A stretch of 64,000 nt of DNA from Streptomyces sp. Y2F8-2 (GCF_014905555.1 NZ_BNGS01000014.1:124001-188000), one strand, 5' to 3'; shown: positions 24,999 to 33,871, numbered from the stretch's first letter. Translations and numbers: made by a program. The notes: a model not told the origin generated them from the letters alone.

Positions 24999-26179
24999 GC
25001 GACGGACGCCTCCAGCTCCTCTTCGATCTTGGCGATCAGCCGCTCCTCGATGTCCGCGACGCCGATCTGCTGGACCAGCTCGGCGAAGAAGCCGCGGACC
25101 ACCAGGCGGCGCGCCTCGTGCTCCGGGATACCGCGGGCCATCAGGTAGAACAGCTGCTCGTCGTCGAAGCGGCCGGTGGCGCTGGCGTGGCCGGCGCCGA
25201 CGATCTCGCCGGTCTCGATCTCCAGGTTGGGGACCGAGTCGACGCGGGCGCCGTCCGTCAGGACGAGGTTGCGGTTCATCTCGTACGTGTCCGTGCCCTC
25301 GGCCTTGGCCTCGATGAGCACGTCACCGATCCACACGGCGTGCGCGTCGTCGCCCTGGAGCGCGCCCTTGTAGACGACGTTCGACTTGCAGTGCGGGGTG
25401 TTGTGGTCGACGAAAAGCCGGTGCTCCTGGTGCTGGCCACGGTCGGTGAAGTACAGGCCGAACAGCTCGACCTCGCCGCCGGTGCCGGCGTAGGTCACCC
25501 GGGGGTGCAGACGGACCACGTCGCCGCCGAAGGTCACGACCACGGACTTGAAGCTCGCGTCCCGGCCGACCAGCGCGTTGTGCTGGGCCACGTGCACGGC
25601 CTTGTCGTCCCAGTCCTGGACGGAGACGACGGTCAGCTTGGCGCCGTCACCCACGATGTAGTCGACGTTGGCGGCGAGCACCGCGTCACCGGTGTGGTCG
25701 ATGACGACGACGGCCTCGGCGAAGGCGCCCAGCTCGATGACCTGGTGGCCGAAGGCGGTCCCGCCCTCGCCGTGCACCGCGATACGGATCGGCTCGGTGA
25801 GGACGGTGTCCTTGGCGACGGTCACGACCGAGGCCTTCTCGAAGGCGGAGTACGCCTGGGCGGCGACGCGGTCCACCGGGGTGCCCGCCTTGCCGAGCCG
25901 CGCGTCGTCGCGGCCGACGGTCTCGACGGTGACGCCCTCGGGGGCCTGGACGTCGACCTTCACGCCGTCGCCGTTCGCGACGGCGGTGCCGTCGTGCAGC
26001 CCGCGCAGCCGCTCCAGCGGGGTGAACCGCCACTCCTCCTCGCGACCGTGCGGCACCGGGAAGTCCGCCACGTCGAAGGACGGCGGCGCGCTCATGCGCG
26101 TGGCGACGGTCGACTCGGCGGCGACCGCGATCGAGCCCGCGGTGGTGGATCCCACGGGGATGTTCTGGGCCTCAGCCAT
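24995..26179 (-). CDS. sufD: Fe-S assembly scaffold protein SufD
   Basis: 394 residues. Parallel beta-helix SUF core: DYIVGDGAKLTVVSVQDWDD, HPRVTYAGTGGEVELFGLYF, LFVDHNTPHCKSNVVYKGAL, then the helical C-terminus with FYLMARGIPEHEARRLVVRG. Partner of SufB; SufD-type residues HNTPHCKSN are in the expected place. The start ATG is 62 bases after sufB. Confidence 0.93.
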   Translation of the reverse strand: MAEAQNIPVGSTTAGSIAVAAESTVATRMSAPPSFDVADFPVPHGREEEWRFTPLERLRGLHDGTAVANGDGVKVDVQAPEGVTVETVGRDDARLGKAGTPVDRVAAQAYSAFEKASVVTVAKDTVLTEPIRIAVHGEGGTAFGHQVIELGAFAEAVVVIDHTGDAVLAANVDYIVGDGAKLTVVSVQDWDDKAVHVAQHNALVGRDASFKSVVVTFGGDVVRLHPRVTYAGTGGEVELFGLYFTDRGQHQEHRLFVDHNTPHCKSNVVYKGALQGDDAHAVWIGDVLIEAKAEGTDTYEMNRNLVLTDGARVDSVPNLEIETGEIVGAGHASATGRFDDEQLFYLMARGIPEHEARRLVVRGFFAELVQQIGVADIEERLIAKIEEELEASVA

Positions 26180-26241
26180 GGCTGTCGTTGTGCTCTCTTC
26201 CTGCGTCAGAAATCTGCGTGCTGCTTGTCCGGCGGCGGTCG

Positions 26242-27663
26242 TCAGCCGACCGCACCCTCCATCTGCAGCTCGATCAGCCGGTTGAGCTCCAGCGCGTACT
26301 CCATGGGCAGCTCCTTGGCGATCGGCTCGACGAAGCCGCGCACGATCATCGCCATCGCCTCGTCCTCGGACAGGCCGCGGCTCATCAGGTAGAAGAGCTG
26401 GTCCTCGGAGACCTTGGAGACGGTGGCCTCGTGCCCCATGGAGACGTCGTCCTCACGGACGTCCACGTACGGGTACGTGTCCGACCGGGAGATGGTGTCG
26501 ACGAGCAGCGCGTCGCAGAGCACGTTCGACTTCGACCCGGCGGCGCCCTCGCCGATCTCGATCAGACCACGGTAGGACGTACGGCCGCCACCGCGCGCGA
26601 CGGACTTCGACACGATGTTGGACGACGTGTTCGGCGCCATGTGGACCATCTTGGCGCCCGCGTCCTGGTGCTGGCCCTCGCCCGCGAAGGCGATGGAGAG
26701 GGTCTCGCCCTTGGCGTGCTCGCCCATCAGGTAGACGGCGGGGTACTTCATCGTCACCTTGGAGCCGATGTTGCCGTCCACCCACTCCATGGTCGCGCCC
26801 TCGTAGGCGACGGCGCGCTTGGTGACCAGGTTGTAGACGTTGTTCGACCAGTTCTGGATGGTCGTGTAGCGGCAGCGGGCGTTCTTCTTGACGATGATCT
26901 CGACGACCGCGCTGTGCAGGGAGTCGCTCTTGTAGATCGGGGCCGTACAACCCTCGACGTAGTGCACGTAGGCACCCTCGTCGACGATGATCAGGGTCCG
27001 CTCGAACTGGCCCATGTTCTCCGTGTTGATGCGGAAATAGGCCTGGAGCGGGATCTCCACGTGCACGCCCTTCGGCACGTAGATGAAGGAGCCGCCGGAC
27101 CACACGGCGGTGTTCAGCGCGGCGAACTTGTTGTCACCGGCCGGGATGACCGTGCCGAAGTACTCCTTGAAGAGCTCCGGGTGCTCCTTCAGCGCCGTGT
27201 CGGTGTCGAGGAAGATGACGCCCTGCTGCTCCAGGTCCTCACGGATCTGGTGGTAGACGACCTCCGACTCGTACTGGGCCGCGACACCGGCCACGAGGCG
27301 CTGCTTCTCCGCCTCCGGGATGCCCAGCTTGTCGTACGTGTTCTTGATGTCCTCGGGGAGGTCCTCCCAGGACTCCGCCTGCTTCTCCGTGGAGCGCACG
27401 AAGTACTTGATGTTGTCGAAGTCGATGCCGGACAGGTCCGAGCCCCAGTTCGGCATGGGCTTCTTCTCGAAGAGCTTCAGGCCCTTCAGGCGCAGCTTGG
27501 TCATCCACTCCGGCTCGGACTTCTTCGCCGAGATGTCGCGGACGACCTCCTCGTTGAGGCCGCGCCTGGCGGAGGCACCGGCCACGTCGGAGTCGGCCCA
27601 GCCGTATTCGTACTTGCCCAGGCCCTCGAGCTCAGGGTGGGCAGTCTCCGTGGGGAGAGTCAT
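26242..27663 (-). CDS. sufB: Fe-S assembly scaffold protein SufB
   Basis: 473 residues, the cluster-building subunit of SufBCD. Conserved blocks: DFDNIKYFVR, YKSDSLHSAVVEIIVKKNAR, QNWSNNVYNLVTKRAVAYEG, SFAGEGQ-like IAFAGEGQHQDAGAKM, and DALLVDTISRSDTYP. The ATG at 27663 overlaps the stop of sufR (ATGA); the longer frame upstream is out-of-frame reading of sufR. Confidence 0.95.
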   Translation of the reverse strand: MTLPTETAHPELEGLGKYEYGWADSDVAGASARRGLNEEVVRDISAKKSEPEWMTKLRLKGLKLFEKKPMPNWGSDLSGIDFDNIKYFVRSTEKQAESWEDLPEDIKNTYDKLGIPEAEKQRLVAGVAAQYESEVVYHQIREDLEQQGVIFLDTDTALKEHPELFKEYFGTVIPAGDNKFAALNTAVWSGGSFIYVPKGVHVEIPLQAYFRINTENMGQFERTLIIVDEGAYVHYVEGCTAPIYKSDSLHSAVVEIIVKKNARCRYTTIQNWSNNVYNLVTKRAVAYEGATMEWVDGNIGSKVTMKYPAVYLMGEHAKGETLSIAFAGEGQHQDAGAKMVHMAPNTSSNIVSKSVARGGGRTSYRGLIEIGEGAAGSKSNVLCDALLVDTISRSDTYPYVDVREDDVSMGHEATVSKVSEDQLFYLMSRGLSEDEAMAMIVRGFVEPIAKELPMEYALELNRLIELQMEGAVG

Positions 27664-28436
27664 GCGGGGTTCCTCCCGGCCGTGCTTGCAGATGCGTTGT
27701 GGGTGGTCTCGGAAATCTTCGAAGCCTTGCGGGGCGTCTGGTGCGCCGCCTTGGGGATGAACGTCGTGCAGACGCCGTCGCCGTGCGCGATCGTGGCCAG
27801 TCGCTGAACGTGCGTGCCGAGCAGCTGGGAGAAGACCTCCGTCTCGGCCTCGCACAGCTGCGGGAACTGCTCCGCGACATGGGCGACCGGGCAGTGGTGC
27901 TGGCACAGCTGCTCGCCGACCGGTGCGCTGCGCGCCGTAGCAGCGTACCCGTCCGCGCTCAGGGCCTTGGCCAGCGCTTCGGTGCGCCGTTCGGGCGCGG
28001 CGGCCTCGATCGCCTCGCGGTACGCGCCGGCCTGGGCGGCGATCCGGGCGCGGGCGAACGCGGTCACGGCCGCCTCACCGCCCTCGTGCTCGGCGATCCA
28101 GCGCAGGGCGTCCGCTGCGAGCTTGTCGTACGACTGGTCGAAGGCGTCGCGGCCGCAGTCCGTGAGCGCGAAGACCTTGGCGGGCCGCCCGCGCGTGCGC
28201 GTGCCGTACACACGCTGCTCGCGCGCCTCCACGACGTCGTCGGCGACGAGCGCGTCCAGATGACGGCGTACGGCCGCCTGGGTGAGTCCCAGCCGTCCGG
28301 CCAGCTCGGCGACGGTCGACGGGCCGTGGTCCAGGATGGACCGCGCGACCCGGTTGCGCGTCGAGCGCTCCCCGGTCGCGAGTTCCTCCTGAGGGGCCCC
28401 CACCGGGGTCTCCCGAGCCTCGCCGACGTTTTTCAC
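27660..28436 (-). CDS. sufR: Fe-S cluster-sensing repressor SufR
   Basis: 258 residues from a GTG. Winged helix-turn-helix at about 28-92 (NRVARSILDHGPSTVAELAG, LTQAAVRRHLDALV), then a helical region, then cysteines 178, 182 and 195 (LCQHHC, FPQLCE) that match the [4Fe-4S] ligand spacing of actinobacterial SufR. Holo-protein represses the suf operon when clusters are plentiful. The GTG at 28436 was chosen because the operator and promoter end there and because this numbering puts the cysteines where I recall them in the S. avermitilis protein (memory, not checked). No RBS, so probably leaderless. Confidence 0.9.
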   Translation of the reverse strand: MKNVGEARETPVGAPQEELATGERSTRNRVARSILDHGPSTVAELAGRLGLTQAAVRRHLDALVADDVVEAREQRVYGTRTRGRPAKVFALTDCGRDAFDQSYDKLAADALRWIAEHEGGEAAVTAFARARIAAQAGAYREAIEAAAPERRTEALAKALSADGYAATARSAPVGEQLCQHHCPVAHVAEQFPQLCEAETEVFSQLLGTHVQRLATIAHGDGVCTTFIPKAAHQTPRKASKISETTHNASASTAGRNPA

Positions 28437-28449
28437 AACGCCATTGTTG
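28436..28449 (-). promoter_or_regulatory. SufR operator CAAC-N6-GTTG
   Basis: The 14 bases CAAC-GCCATT-GTTG fit the SufR motif described for Streptomyces (CAAC-N6-GTTG). The site covers the sufR start codon and its -10 region, so bound SufR would block initiation of the whole operon. Confidence 0.8.
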
Positions 28450-28472
28450 CGTAATTCCGCAGAAGCTGACAA
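28437..28472 (-). promoter_or_regulatory. suf operon promoter
   Basis: Minus strand: -35 TTGTCA at 28472-28467, a 17-base spacer, then a poor -10 hexamer CAACAA at 28449-28444, seven bases before the GTG at 28436. The spacing implies transcription starting at the first base of the start codon. The weak -10 box leaves this moderate. Confidence 0.5.
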
Positions 28473-28507
28473 GCGCCGTCCGGACGGGCGGCCGGTGCGG
28501 TACGTCA

Positions 28508-28523
28508 CTTAGGCATACCTAAG
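28508..28523. promoter_or_regulatory. Possible DmdR/IdeR iron box
   Basis: CTTAGG-CATA-CCTAAG has perfect six-base arms. It matches 12 of 14 positions of the right part of the DtxR/IdeR consensus (TTAGGCTAACCTAA), but only the inner half-sites, not the full 19-mer. Located 35 bases upstream of the suf -35 box, where a ferrous-iron regulator could act. Confidence 0.45.
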
Positions 28524-28597
28524 CCGACCTGCGGAAACGCTGGGCGACCGATCAAACCGGTGGCGGGCACCGGCGGTGTGGACAAGACTCCGGGGCC

Positions 28598-29421
28598 ATG
28601 CCCACACCCCTTCCGACCGGCCCTCTTGTCACCAGGGGCGGCCTTCGCGCACAGCTGCGCGCGCTCGGCGTCACCCCCGGCGAGATCCTCCTCGTCCACT
28701 CCTCGCTCAGCGCGCTCGGCTGGGTCAACGGAGGCGCCGTCACGGTCGTCCAGGCACTGCTCGACGCCCTCGGCCCGGACGGCACGCTGGTGGTGCCGAC
28801 GCAGTCCGGCGATCTGTCCGACCCGGCGCTGTGGGGAAATCCGCCGGTGCCCGAGGAATGGTGGGAGACCATCCGGGCCACCATGCCCGCCTACGACCCG
28901 CGGACCACGCCCACGCGCGGGGTAGGCGTGGTCCCGGAGACCGTACGCACCTGGCCGGGCGCCCTGCGCAGCGCGCACCCCCAGACGTCCTTCGCCGCGG
29001 TCGGCCCGCACGCCGCGGAGATCGTCGAGGGACACTCGGCCGACTGCCGCCTGGGCTGGGGGCACCGCCCACGCCCTTAAGGCAGTGGGGGAGCAGCCCG
29101 CTGGCCCGGCTGGAGGCCCTGGGCGCCCGCGTGCTGCTGCTGGGGGCCGGATACGACTCCTGCACCTGCTTCCATCTGGCCGAGTACCGCATACCCTCGC
29201 CGCTCGTCCGGGTGGGGCGGCCGGGACCGAACGGATGGGAAGTGGTGACCGAGGTGTCGATCACTTCCGAGCTCTTCGACGAACTGGGGCACGACTTCGA
29301 GCGGGACCGGCCCGTCACACGGGGAAAGGTGGGCGCGGCCGACGCGCGGCTGTTCCCGGTCGCGGACGCGGTGGCCTATGCGGAGCGGTGGCTGGCACTG
29401 CACAGGCCGCGTGACGAGTAG
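28598..29421 (+). pseudogene. Aminoglycoside N(3)-acetyltransferase family (AAC(3)), broken by a repeat insertion
   Basis: Frame 1 (28598-29080, 160 residues) encodes the N-terminal half: RGGLRAQLRALGVTPGEILL, HSSLSALGWVNGGAVTVVQAL, VVPTQSGDLSDPALW, HPQTSFAAVGPHA, up to GHSADCRLG. It then runs into a 37-base repeat and stops at TAA 29078-29080. Frame 2 resumes at SSPLARLEALGARVLLLGAG and continues through YDSCTCFHLAEYRIP to the stop at 29421. Family members read ...DCRLGERSPLARL... without a gap, so the net insertion is about 32 bases and shifts the frame. The intact product would have been about 263-265 residues. No functional enzyme is expected unless a frameshift or sequence error is involved. 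Confidence 0.8.
29057..29093 (+). repeat. 37-bp repeat, copy 1 (inside the AAC(3) gene)
   Basis: Begins TGGGGGCACC, has the palindromic core GCCCTTAAGGC and ends GTGGGGGAG. It is 33/37 identical to the copy at 34793-34829 read on the other strand. The arms can pair into an imperfect hairpin. In this frame it introduces the TAA stop. Similar TGGGGGCACC...GGGGGAG units are, to my knowledge, dispersed in Streptomyces genomes. Confidence 0.75.
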
Positions 29422-29505
29422 TTTCCGGACGTGGTCGTACCCGGTGCAATCGGTTTCCGGCCCCCCTCGTCCGGTGGACGGCGCGCCTACCTAGACTCTG
29501 GACCC

Positions 29506-30429
29506 ATGGGAAGTGAGCCGGTCGTCCAGGTACAGGCCCTGGTGAAGCGGTATGGCACGAAGACCGCGGTGAACGGGCTCGACCTGGTGGCCCGGGCGGG
29601 CATCACCGCTGTTCTCGGCCCCAACGGGGCGGGAAAGACGACCACGGTCGAGACCTGCGAGGGCTACCGGAAGCCGGACTCGGGCACGGTCCGCGTCCTG
29701 GGCCTCGACCCGGTCCGGGAGGCCGCCGCACTGCGCCCCCGGATCGGTGTGATGCTCCAGTCCGGCGGCGTGTACTCGGGTGCCCGGGCGGAGGAGATGC
29801 TCCGGCACGTGGCCAAGCTGCACGCGCACCCCCTCGACGTGGACGCGCTCATCGAGCGGCTGGGGCTCGGCAGCTGCGGGCGGACGCCGTACCGGCGCCT
29901 GTCGGGCGGGCAACAGCAGCGGCTCGCGCTCGCCATGGCCGTCGTCGGCCGCCCCGAGCTGGTGTTCCTGGACGAGCCGACCGCCGGCCTGGACCCGCAG
30001 GCCCGCAGGGCCACCTGGGACCTCGTCCGGGACCTGCGCACCGACGGGGTCTCCGTCATCCTGACCACCCACTACATGGACGAGGCCGAGCAGCTCGCCG
30101 ACGACGTCGCGATCATCGACGCGGGCCGGGTCATCGCCCAGGGCCATCCGGAGGAGCTGTGCCGCGGCGGCGCCGAGAACACGCTCCGCTTCACCGGGCG
30201 GCCCGGCCTGGACGTGGGCTCCCTGCTGAAGGCGCTGCCGGCGGACTGTTCGGCGGCGGAGCTGACGCCGGGCGCGTACCGCGTCATCGGCAAGGTCGAT
30301 CCGCAGCTGCTGGCCACGGTCACCTCGTGGTGCGCGCAGCACGGGGTGATGCCGGACAGGATCTCGGTCGAACGGCACACCCTGGAGGACGTCTTCTTGG
30401 AGCTCACCGGCAAGGAGCTGCGCTCGTGA
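29506..30429 (+). CDS. ABC-2 type exporter ATP-binding subunit
   Basis: 307 residues. Walker A GPNGAGKTTT, signature LSGGQQQRL, Walker B LVFLDEPTAGLD, H-loop TTHYMDEAEQL, and a DrrA/CcmA-like C-terminal extension of about 80 residues. The ATG at 29506 was chosen because TAGACT, a good -10 box, ends eight bases upstream, implying a leaderless message; the longer frame lacks an RBS. It is coupled with the permease gene (GTGA) and lies just before ctaA, a place often taken by such exporters. Substrate unknown. Confidence 0.9.
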   Translation: MGSEPVVQVQALVKRYGTKTAVNGLDLVARAGITAVLGPNGAGKTTTVETCEGYRKPDSGTVRVLGLDPVREAAALRPRIGVMLQSGGVYSGARAEEMLRHVAKLHAHPLDVDALIERLGLGSCGRTPYRRLSGGQQQRLALAMAVVGRPELVFLDEPTAGLDPQARRATWDLVRDLRTDGVSVILTTHYMDEAEQLADDVAIIDAGRVIAQGHPEELCRGGAENTLRFTGRPGLDVGSLLKALPADCSAAELTPGAYRVIGKVDPQLLATVTSWCAQHGVMPDRISVERHTLEDVFLELTGKELRS

Positions 30430-31196
30430 CCACCGTCGGCACCTACACGCCCAAGCCCGGCGCCGCCCCCCTGCCCCGCATGATCGCCGCGCAGGCCGCG
30501 CTCGAGACGCGGATGCTGCTGCGCAACGGCGAGCAGCTGCTCCTGACGGTCGTCATCCCCACACTGCTGCTGGTCCTCTTCAGCTCGGTCGACATCGTCG
30601 ACACCGGTGCGGGCAAGGCCGTCGACTTCCTCGCCCCGGGCATCCTGGCGCTCGCCGTGATGTCGACCGCGTTCACGGGGCAGGCCATCGCGACCGGCTT
30701 CGAGCGCCGCTACGGCGTGCTGAAGCGGCTCGCGTCCTCCCCGCTCCCCCGCTGGGGGCTGATGACCGCCAAGACGGCCTCAGTCCTGGTCACCGAGGTC
30801 CTCCAGGTGGTCCTGCTGACGGTGATCGCGTTCGCGCTGGGCTGGTCGCCGCACGGCAACCCCCTCGCCGTGCTGCTCCTGCTGGTCCTCGGCACGGCCG
30901 CCTTCTCCGGGCTCGGCCTGCTGATGGCGGGCACGCTGAAGGCAGAGGCCACCCTGGCCGCAGCCAACCTGGTGTTCCTGCTGCTGCTCGTGGGCGGCGG
31001 CGTGATCGTGCCGCTGGACAAGTTCCCCTCCGGCGCCCAGGACGTGCTCGGTCTGCTCCCGATCTCCGCCCTCTCCGACGGCCTCAGGTCCGTGTTGCAG
31101 CACGGGGCCGCAACGCCCTGGGGCGACCTGGGCATCCTGGCGGTGTGGGCCGTGGTGGGGCTGTCCGCGGCCGGGAGGTTCTTCCGCTGGGAGTGA
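30426..31196 (+). CDS. ABC-2 type exporter permease
   Basis: 256 residues, six predicted transmembrane helices (LLLTVVIPTLLLVLFSSV, FLAPGILALAVMSTAFTGQA, GLGLLMAG, LVFLLLLVGGGVIVPL). ABC2_membrane family. Starts with a GTG overlapping the ATPase stop codon. Together the two genes form a complete exporter. The pair may serve drug, heme or lipid export; no evidence selects among them. Confidence 0.9.
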   Translation: MTTVGTYTPKPGAAPLPRMIAAQAALETRMLLRNGEQLLLTVVIPTLLLVLFSSVDIVDTGAGKAVDFLAPGILALAVMSTAFTGQAIATGFERRYGVLKRLASSPLPRWGLMTAKTASVLVTEVLQVVLLTVIAFALGWSPHGNPLAVLLLLVLGTAAFSGLGLLMAGTLKAEATLAAANLVFLLLLVGGGVIVPLDKFPSGAQDVLGLLPISALSDGLRSVLQHGAATPWGDLGILAVWAVVGLSAAGRFFRWE

Positions 31197-31250
31197 CCCG
31201 TTCCCCCTGGGCCGACCCCTCGTGAAAGCGTGCACAAGCGGCCCCCTACC

Positions 31251-32258
31251 ATGAAAGGCGTGCCATACGTGACCCGCGCCGACGCCGTAGCGGCCGCGCG
31301 CAACCCGCTCGCCTTCATCGCCGCACGCTGGACCCCGCATCCCAGGACGGTTCAGCGGGCGGCGCTCGCCGCGCTCCTGATGTCGGTGGTGATCGTCGTC
31401 ACCGGCGGTGCCGTGCGCCTGACCGGCTCCGGGCTGGGCTGCCCCACCTGGCCCGAGTGCACGGACGGCTCGCTGACCACGACCCGCGCCATGGGCTGGC
31501 ACGGCGCCATCGAGTTCGGCAACCGCATGCTGACGTACGTGCTGTGCGCGGCCGTCGGCTGGGCGATCATCGCGGCCCGTTCGGAGAAGCCGCGGCGGCG
31601 CAGCCTCACCCGGCTCGGCTGGGCGCAGTTCTGGATCGTGATGAGCAATGCCGTCCTCGGCGGCATCGTGGTCCTCGTCGGCCTCAACCCGTACACCGTC
31701 GCCGCCCACTTCCTGCTGTCCACCGCGCTCATCACGGTGGCCACGGTGATGTGGCAGCGCACACGGGAGGGCGACGCGGAGCCGCGCCCGCTGGTGGGCA
31801 AGGCCGTCCAGCAGTTGGTGTGGTTCCTGGTCGTCGCCTCGGTGCTGCTGATCGCGGTCGGCACGGTCGTCACCGGTGCGGGACCGCACGCGGGCGACTC
31901 CCGGGAGGTCGAGCGCATCCCGATCGACTGGGAGACCGTCGCCAAGCTGCACGCCGTGCTCGCCTGGATCGTGGTGACGCTGACGTTCGCCCTGTGGTTC
32001 GTCCTGAAGGCGGTCGACGCGCCGAGCGGCCCGCTGCACCGCACCCGTGAGCTGTTCCTGATCCTCCTCGGCCAGGGCGTCATCGGCTATGTCCAGTACT
32101 TCACGCACCTGCCGGAGCTTCTGGTCGGCCTGCACATGTTCGGCTCCTGCCTGGTGTGGATCGGGGTCCTGCGGGTGCTGCTGTCGCTGCGCGAACGCAC
32201 CGGCGTGACCGCCGGCCTTCCGGGTCCCTCGACGGAGTCGGCCCTCACCAACGCCTGA
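31251..32258 (+). CDS. ctaA: Heme A synthase
   Basis: 335 residues from ATG 31251; GTGs at 31230 and 31260 are alternatives, none with a good RBS. COX15/CtaA family membrane protein that oxidises the heme O methyl group. Eight helices; conserved GGAVRLTGSGLGCPTWPEC at the end of helix 1 includes the Cys pair, GWHGAIEFGNR carries a heme-ligand His, NPYTVAAHFLLS and GPHAGDSREVERIP follow. The divergent ctaB nearby provides heme O. Confidence 0.92.
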   Translation: MKGVPYVTRADAVAAARNPLAFIAARWTPHPRTVQRAALAALLMSVVIVVTGGAVRLTGSGLGCPTWPECTDGSLTTTRAMGWHGAIEFGNRMLTYVLCAAVGWAIIAARSEKPRRRSLTRLGWAQFWIVMSNAVLGGIVVLVGLNPYTVAAHFLLSTALITVATVMWQRTREGDAEPRPLVGKAVQQLVWFLVVASVLLIAVGTVVTGAGPHAGDSREVERIPIDWETVAKLHAVLAWIVVTLTFALWFVLKAVDAPSGPLHRTRELFLILLGQGVIGYVQYFTHLPELLVGLHMFGSCLVWIGVLRVLLSLRERTGVTAGLPGPSTESALTNA

Positions 32259-32284
32259 CGGTCTCCGCGCCCCGGCCGTACGGC

Positions 32285-33391
32285 TCACTCCAGCCCGTAG
32301 ACCCGCCGCGCGTTCCCCGCCGCGATCATCCCCGCCACCCGCTGCGCGTCCGCGAGCGACCAGGCGCCCTCGGCGACCCAGCCGCCCAGTAGTCGGGACA
32401 GCGCCTCGCGGAAGAGGCGGGCGCCGATCACATGGAGTTCGGGCAGGCCGTGGGCGCCGCTGGAGAAGAGGACCTTGCCGAAGGGCGCCAGCTCCAGGAC
32501 CTCGGCCAGGACCGCGGCGGCCCGGGCGCCGGTGCGCACCAGGGCCGCGCCCAGGTCCGCGTAGACGTGCGGGAAGACCCCGGCCAGATGCGCGGCGTGC
32601 CGGTGGTACGGATAGCCGTGCAGCAGGATCAGGTCCGTGCCGAGACCGGCCGTGGCGCGCACGAAGTCGGTGAGCAGGACGGGGTCGGTGCGGTCGATGC
32701 GCAGGCCAGGTTCGCCGAGGCCCGCGTGGAGCTGGAGCGGCCGGCCCGAGGCCACCGCGCTCCACAGCAGATGGCGCAGCAGCACCGGGTCCGACAGGGT
32801 GCCTCCGACTCTGCGTCCCGCCAGCCAGCGGCCGGCCGCGCCTCGTACCTCCCCCGGGCCCGGCGGCTCCGGCGCGAGCGCCAGACCGTGCCGTACGCCC
32901 GCCACCGAGGTGAACGCGACCGCGTGGGCCGCCGCCCCGTGGATCGACTCGGCGAGATTGGCGAGGAATCCCTCGACCGTGCCGGAGGTGTCGGCCACTT
33001 GTTCGGCGAGCAGTTCCAGGCGGACGATCTCGTGTGCCTCGGCTTCACCGGCGGAGGCCATCTCGGCGGGCCCGGTCAGATCGCCGGGCAGCCCGGTGTC
33101 GACGAGGTAGGTGGTGATGCCGCTGCCGCGGAGCAGCCTGCGCCCCGCCTCCAGGACTCCGAGTTCGCGCCGCCGGGCGAGATAGCGGGCCGGCGGGCAG
33201 TGCGGCTCCAGACCGAGCAGCGGCGGACACCAGCGGCGTACGGCGAAGCCCGTCTGGGTGTCGAACAGGGTCGTACCGGCGGCGGGCGGGCCCTCGGTAC
33301 GGGCGAGGTGGGCCTCGAAGGTGCCGAGGCCCAGCTCGGTACGGACCACGCCGTGACAGTACTGGTCCACCAGGGACGGCGTTTCGATCAT
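32285..33391 (-). CDS. Amidohydrolase (FluG/amidohydrolase_2 type)
   Basis: 368 residues, TIM-barrel metal hydrolase. N-terminal LVDQYCHGV occupies the place of the first His motif but as DxYxH; later PLQLHAGLGEPG, LLHGYPYHRHAAHLAGVF and SSGAHGLPELH carry the conserved His and Asp positions. This layout is like the FluG N-terminal domain. The altered first motif makes metal binding uncertain. Substrate unknown. The minus-strand neighbour downstream is not part of an operon with it. Confidence 0.8.
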   Translation of the reverse strand: MIETPSLVDQYCHGVVRTELGLGTFEAHLARTEGPPAAGTTLFDTQTGFAVRRWCPPLLGLEPHCPPARYLARRRELGVLEAGRRLLRGSGITTYLVDTGLPGDLTGPAEMASAGEAEAHEIVRLELLAEQVADTSGTVEGFLANLAESIHGAAAHAVAFTSVAGVRHGLALAPEPPGPGEVRGAAGRWLAGRRVGGTLSDPVLLRHLLWSAVASGRPLQLHAGLGEPGLRIDRTDPVLLTDFVRATAGLGTDLILLHGYPYHRHAAHLAGVFPHVYADLGAALVRTGARAAAVLAEVLELAPFGKVLFSSGAHGLPELHVIGARLFREALSRLLGGWVAEGAWSLADAQRVAGMIAAGNARRVYGLE

Positions 33392-33457
33392 CCGGACTCC
33401 CGTGACTGGACCGTGCCTCCTGAAGGTCCTAACGGGTGAACCCGGCGTGAGGTGTTG

Positions 33458-33793
33458 CTACTGGGCGGTGCGCGTACCGCCCACCTGGATCCCCGCCATG
33501 CGCGTCCACTCGTACGGGCCGGTCTTCACCTTGCCCGCGAACTCGCCGTCGAACGCCTCGTGGACGGTGATGCCGGACTTCTCCACCGCCTTCTCGGCCA
33601 CGGCGTAGGTGGGCGCCACGAGGTCGCCCCAGGTGCCGTCCTCACCGACGAGCACGATGCGGGCCCCGCGCTGCCCGATGTACGCGACCTGGCCCTCGGC
33701 GCCGCCGTGGGCCTTGGAGAAGGAGTCGATCCGCCGGGCGATCCGGGCCGCCCTGCGCTCGTCCTTGGGGTCAACCTGCTGCGTGTCTGCCAT
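33458..33793 (-). CDS. Small conserved hypothetical protein, 111 residues
   Basis: A soluble protein with a charged helical N-terminus (KDERRAARIARRIDSF), a glycine-containing middle (GQRGARIVLVGEDGTWGDLVAP) and an AEKAVEKSGITVHEAFDG helix. I cannot assign a family with certainty; similar proteins occur across Streptomyces beside cta genes. No signal peptide. The ATG at 33793 begins a frame that covers the whole gene. Confidence 0.75.
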   Translation of the reverse strand: MADTQQVDPKDERRAARIARRIDSFSKAHGGAEGQVAYIGQRGARIVLVGEDGTWGDLVAPTYAVAEKAVEKSGITVHEAFDGEFAGKVKTGPYEWTRMAGIQVGGTRTAQ

Positions 33794-33871
33794 GGTCAGG
33801 ATGCTACCGACGAGTAGATCGACTGGCGAGAGCAGTGCCCTGTGACGTACGTCCGCTGCCCGAGGTCTTCG

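Noticed and set aside
28576..29421. Treating the second AAC(3) frame as one intact gene starting upstream
   Set aside because: The upstream part of that frame is out-of-frame translation with no RBS; the real N-terminal half lies in the other frame.
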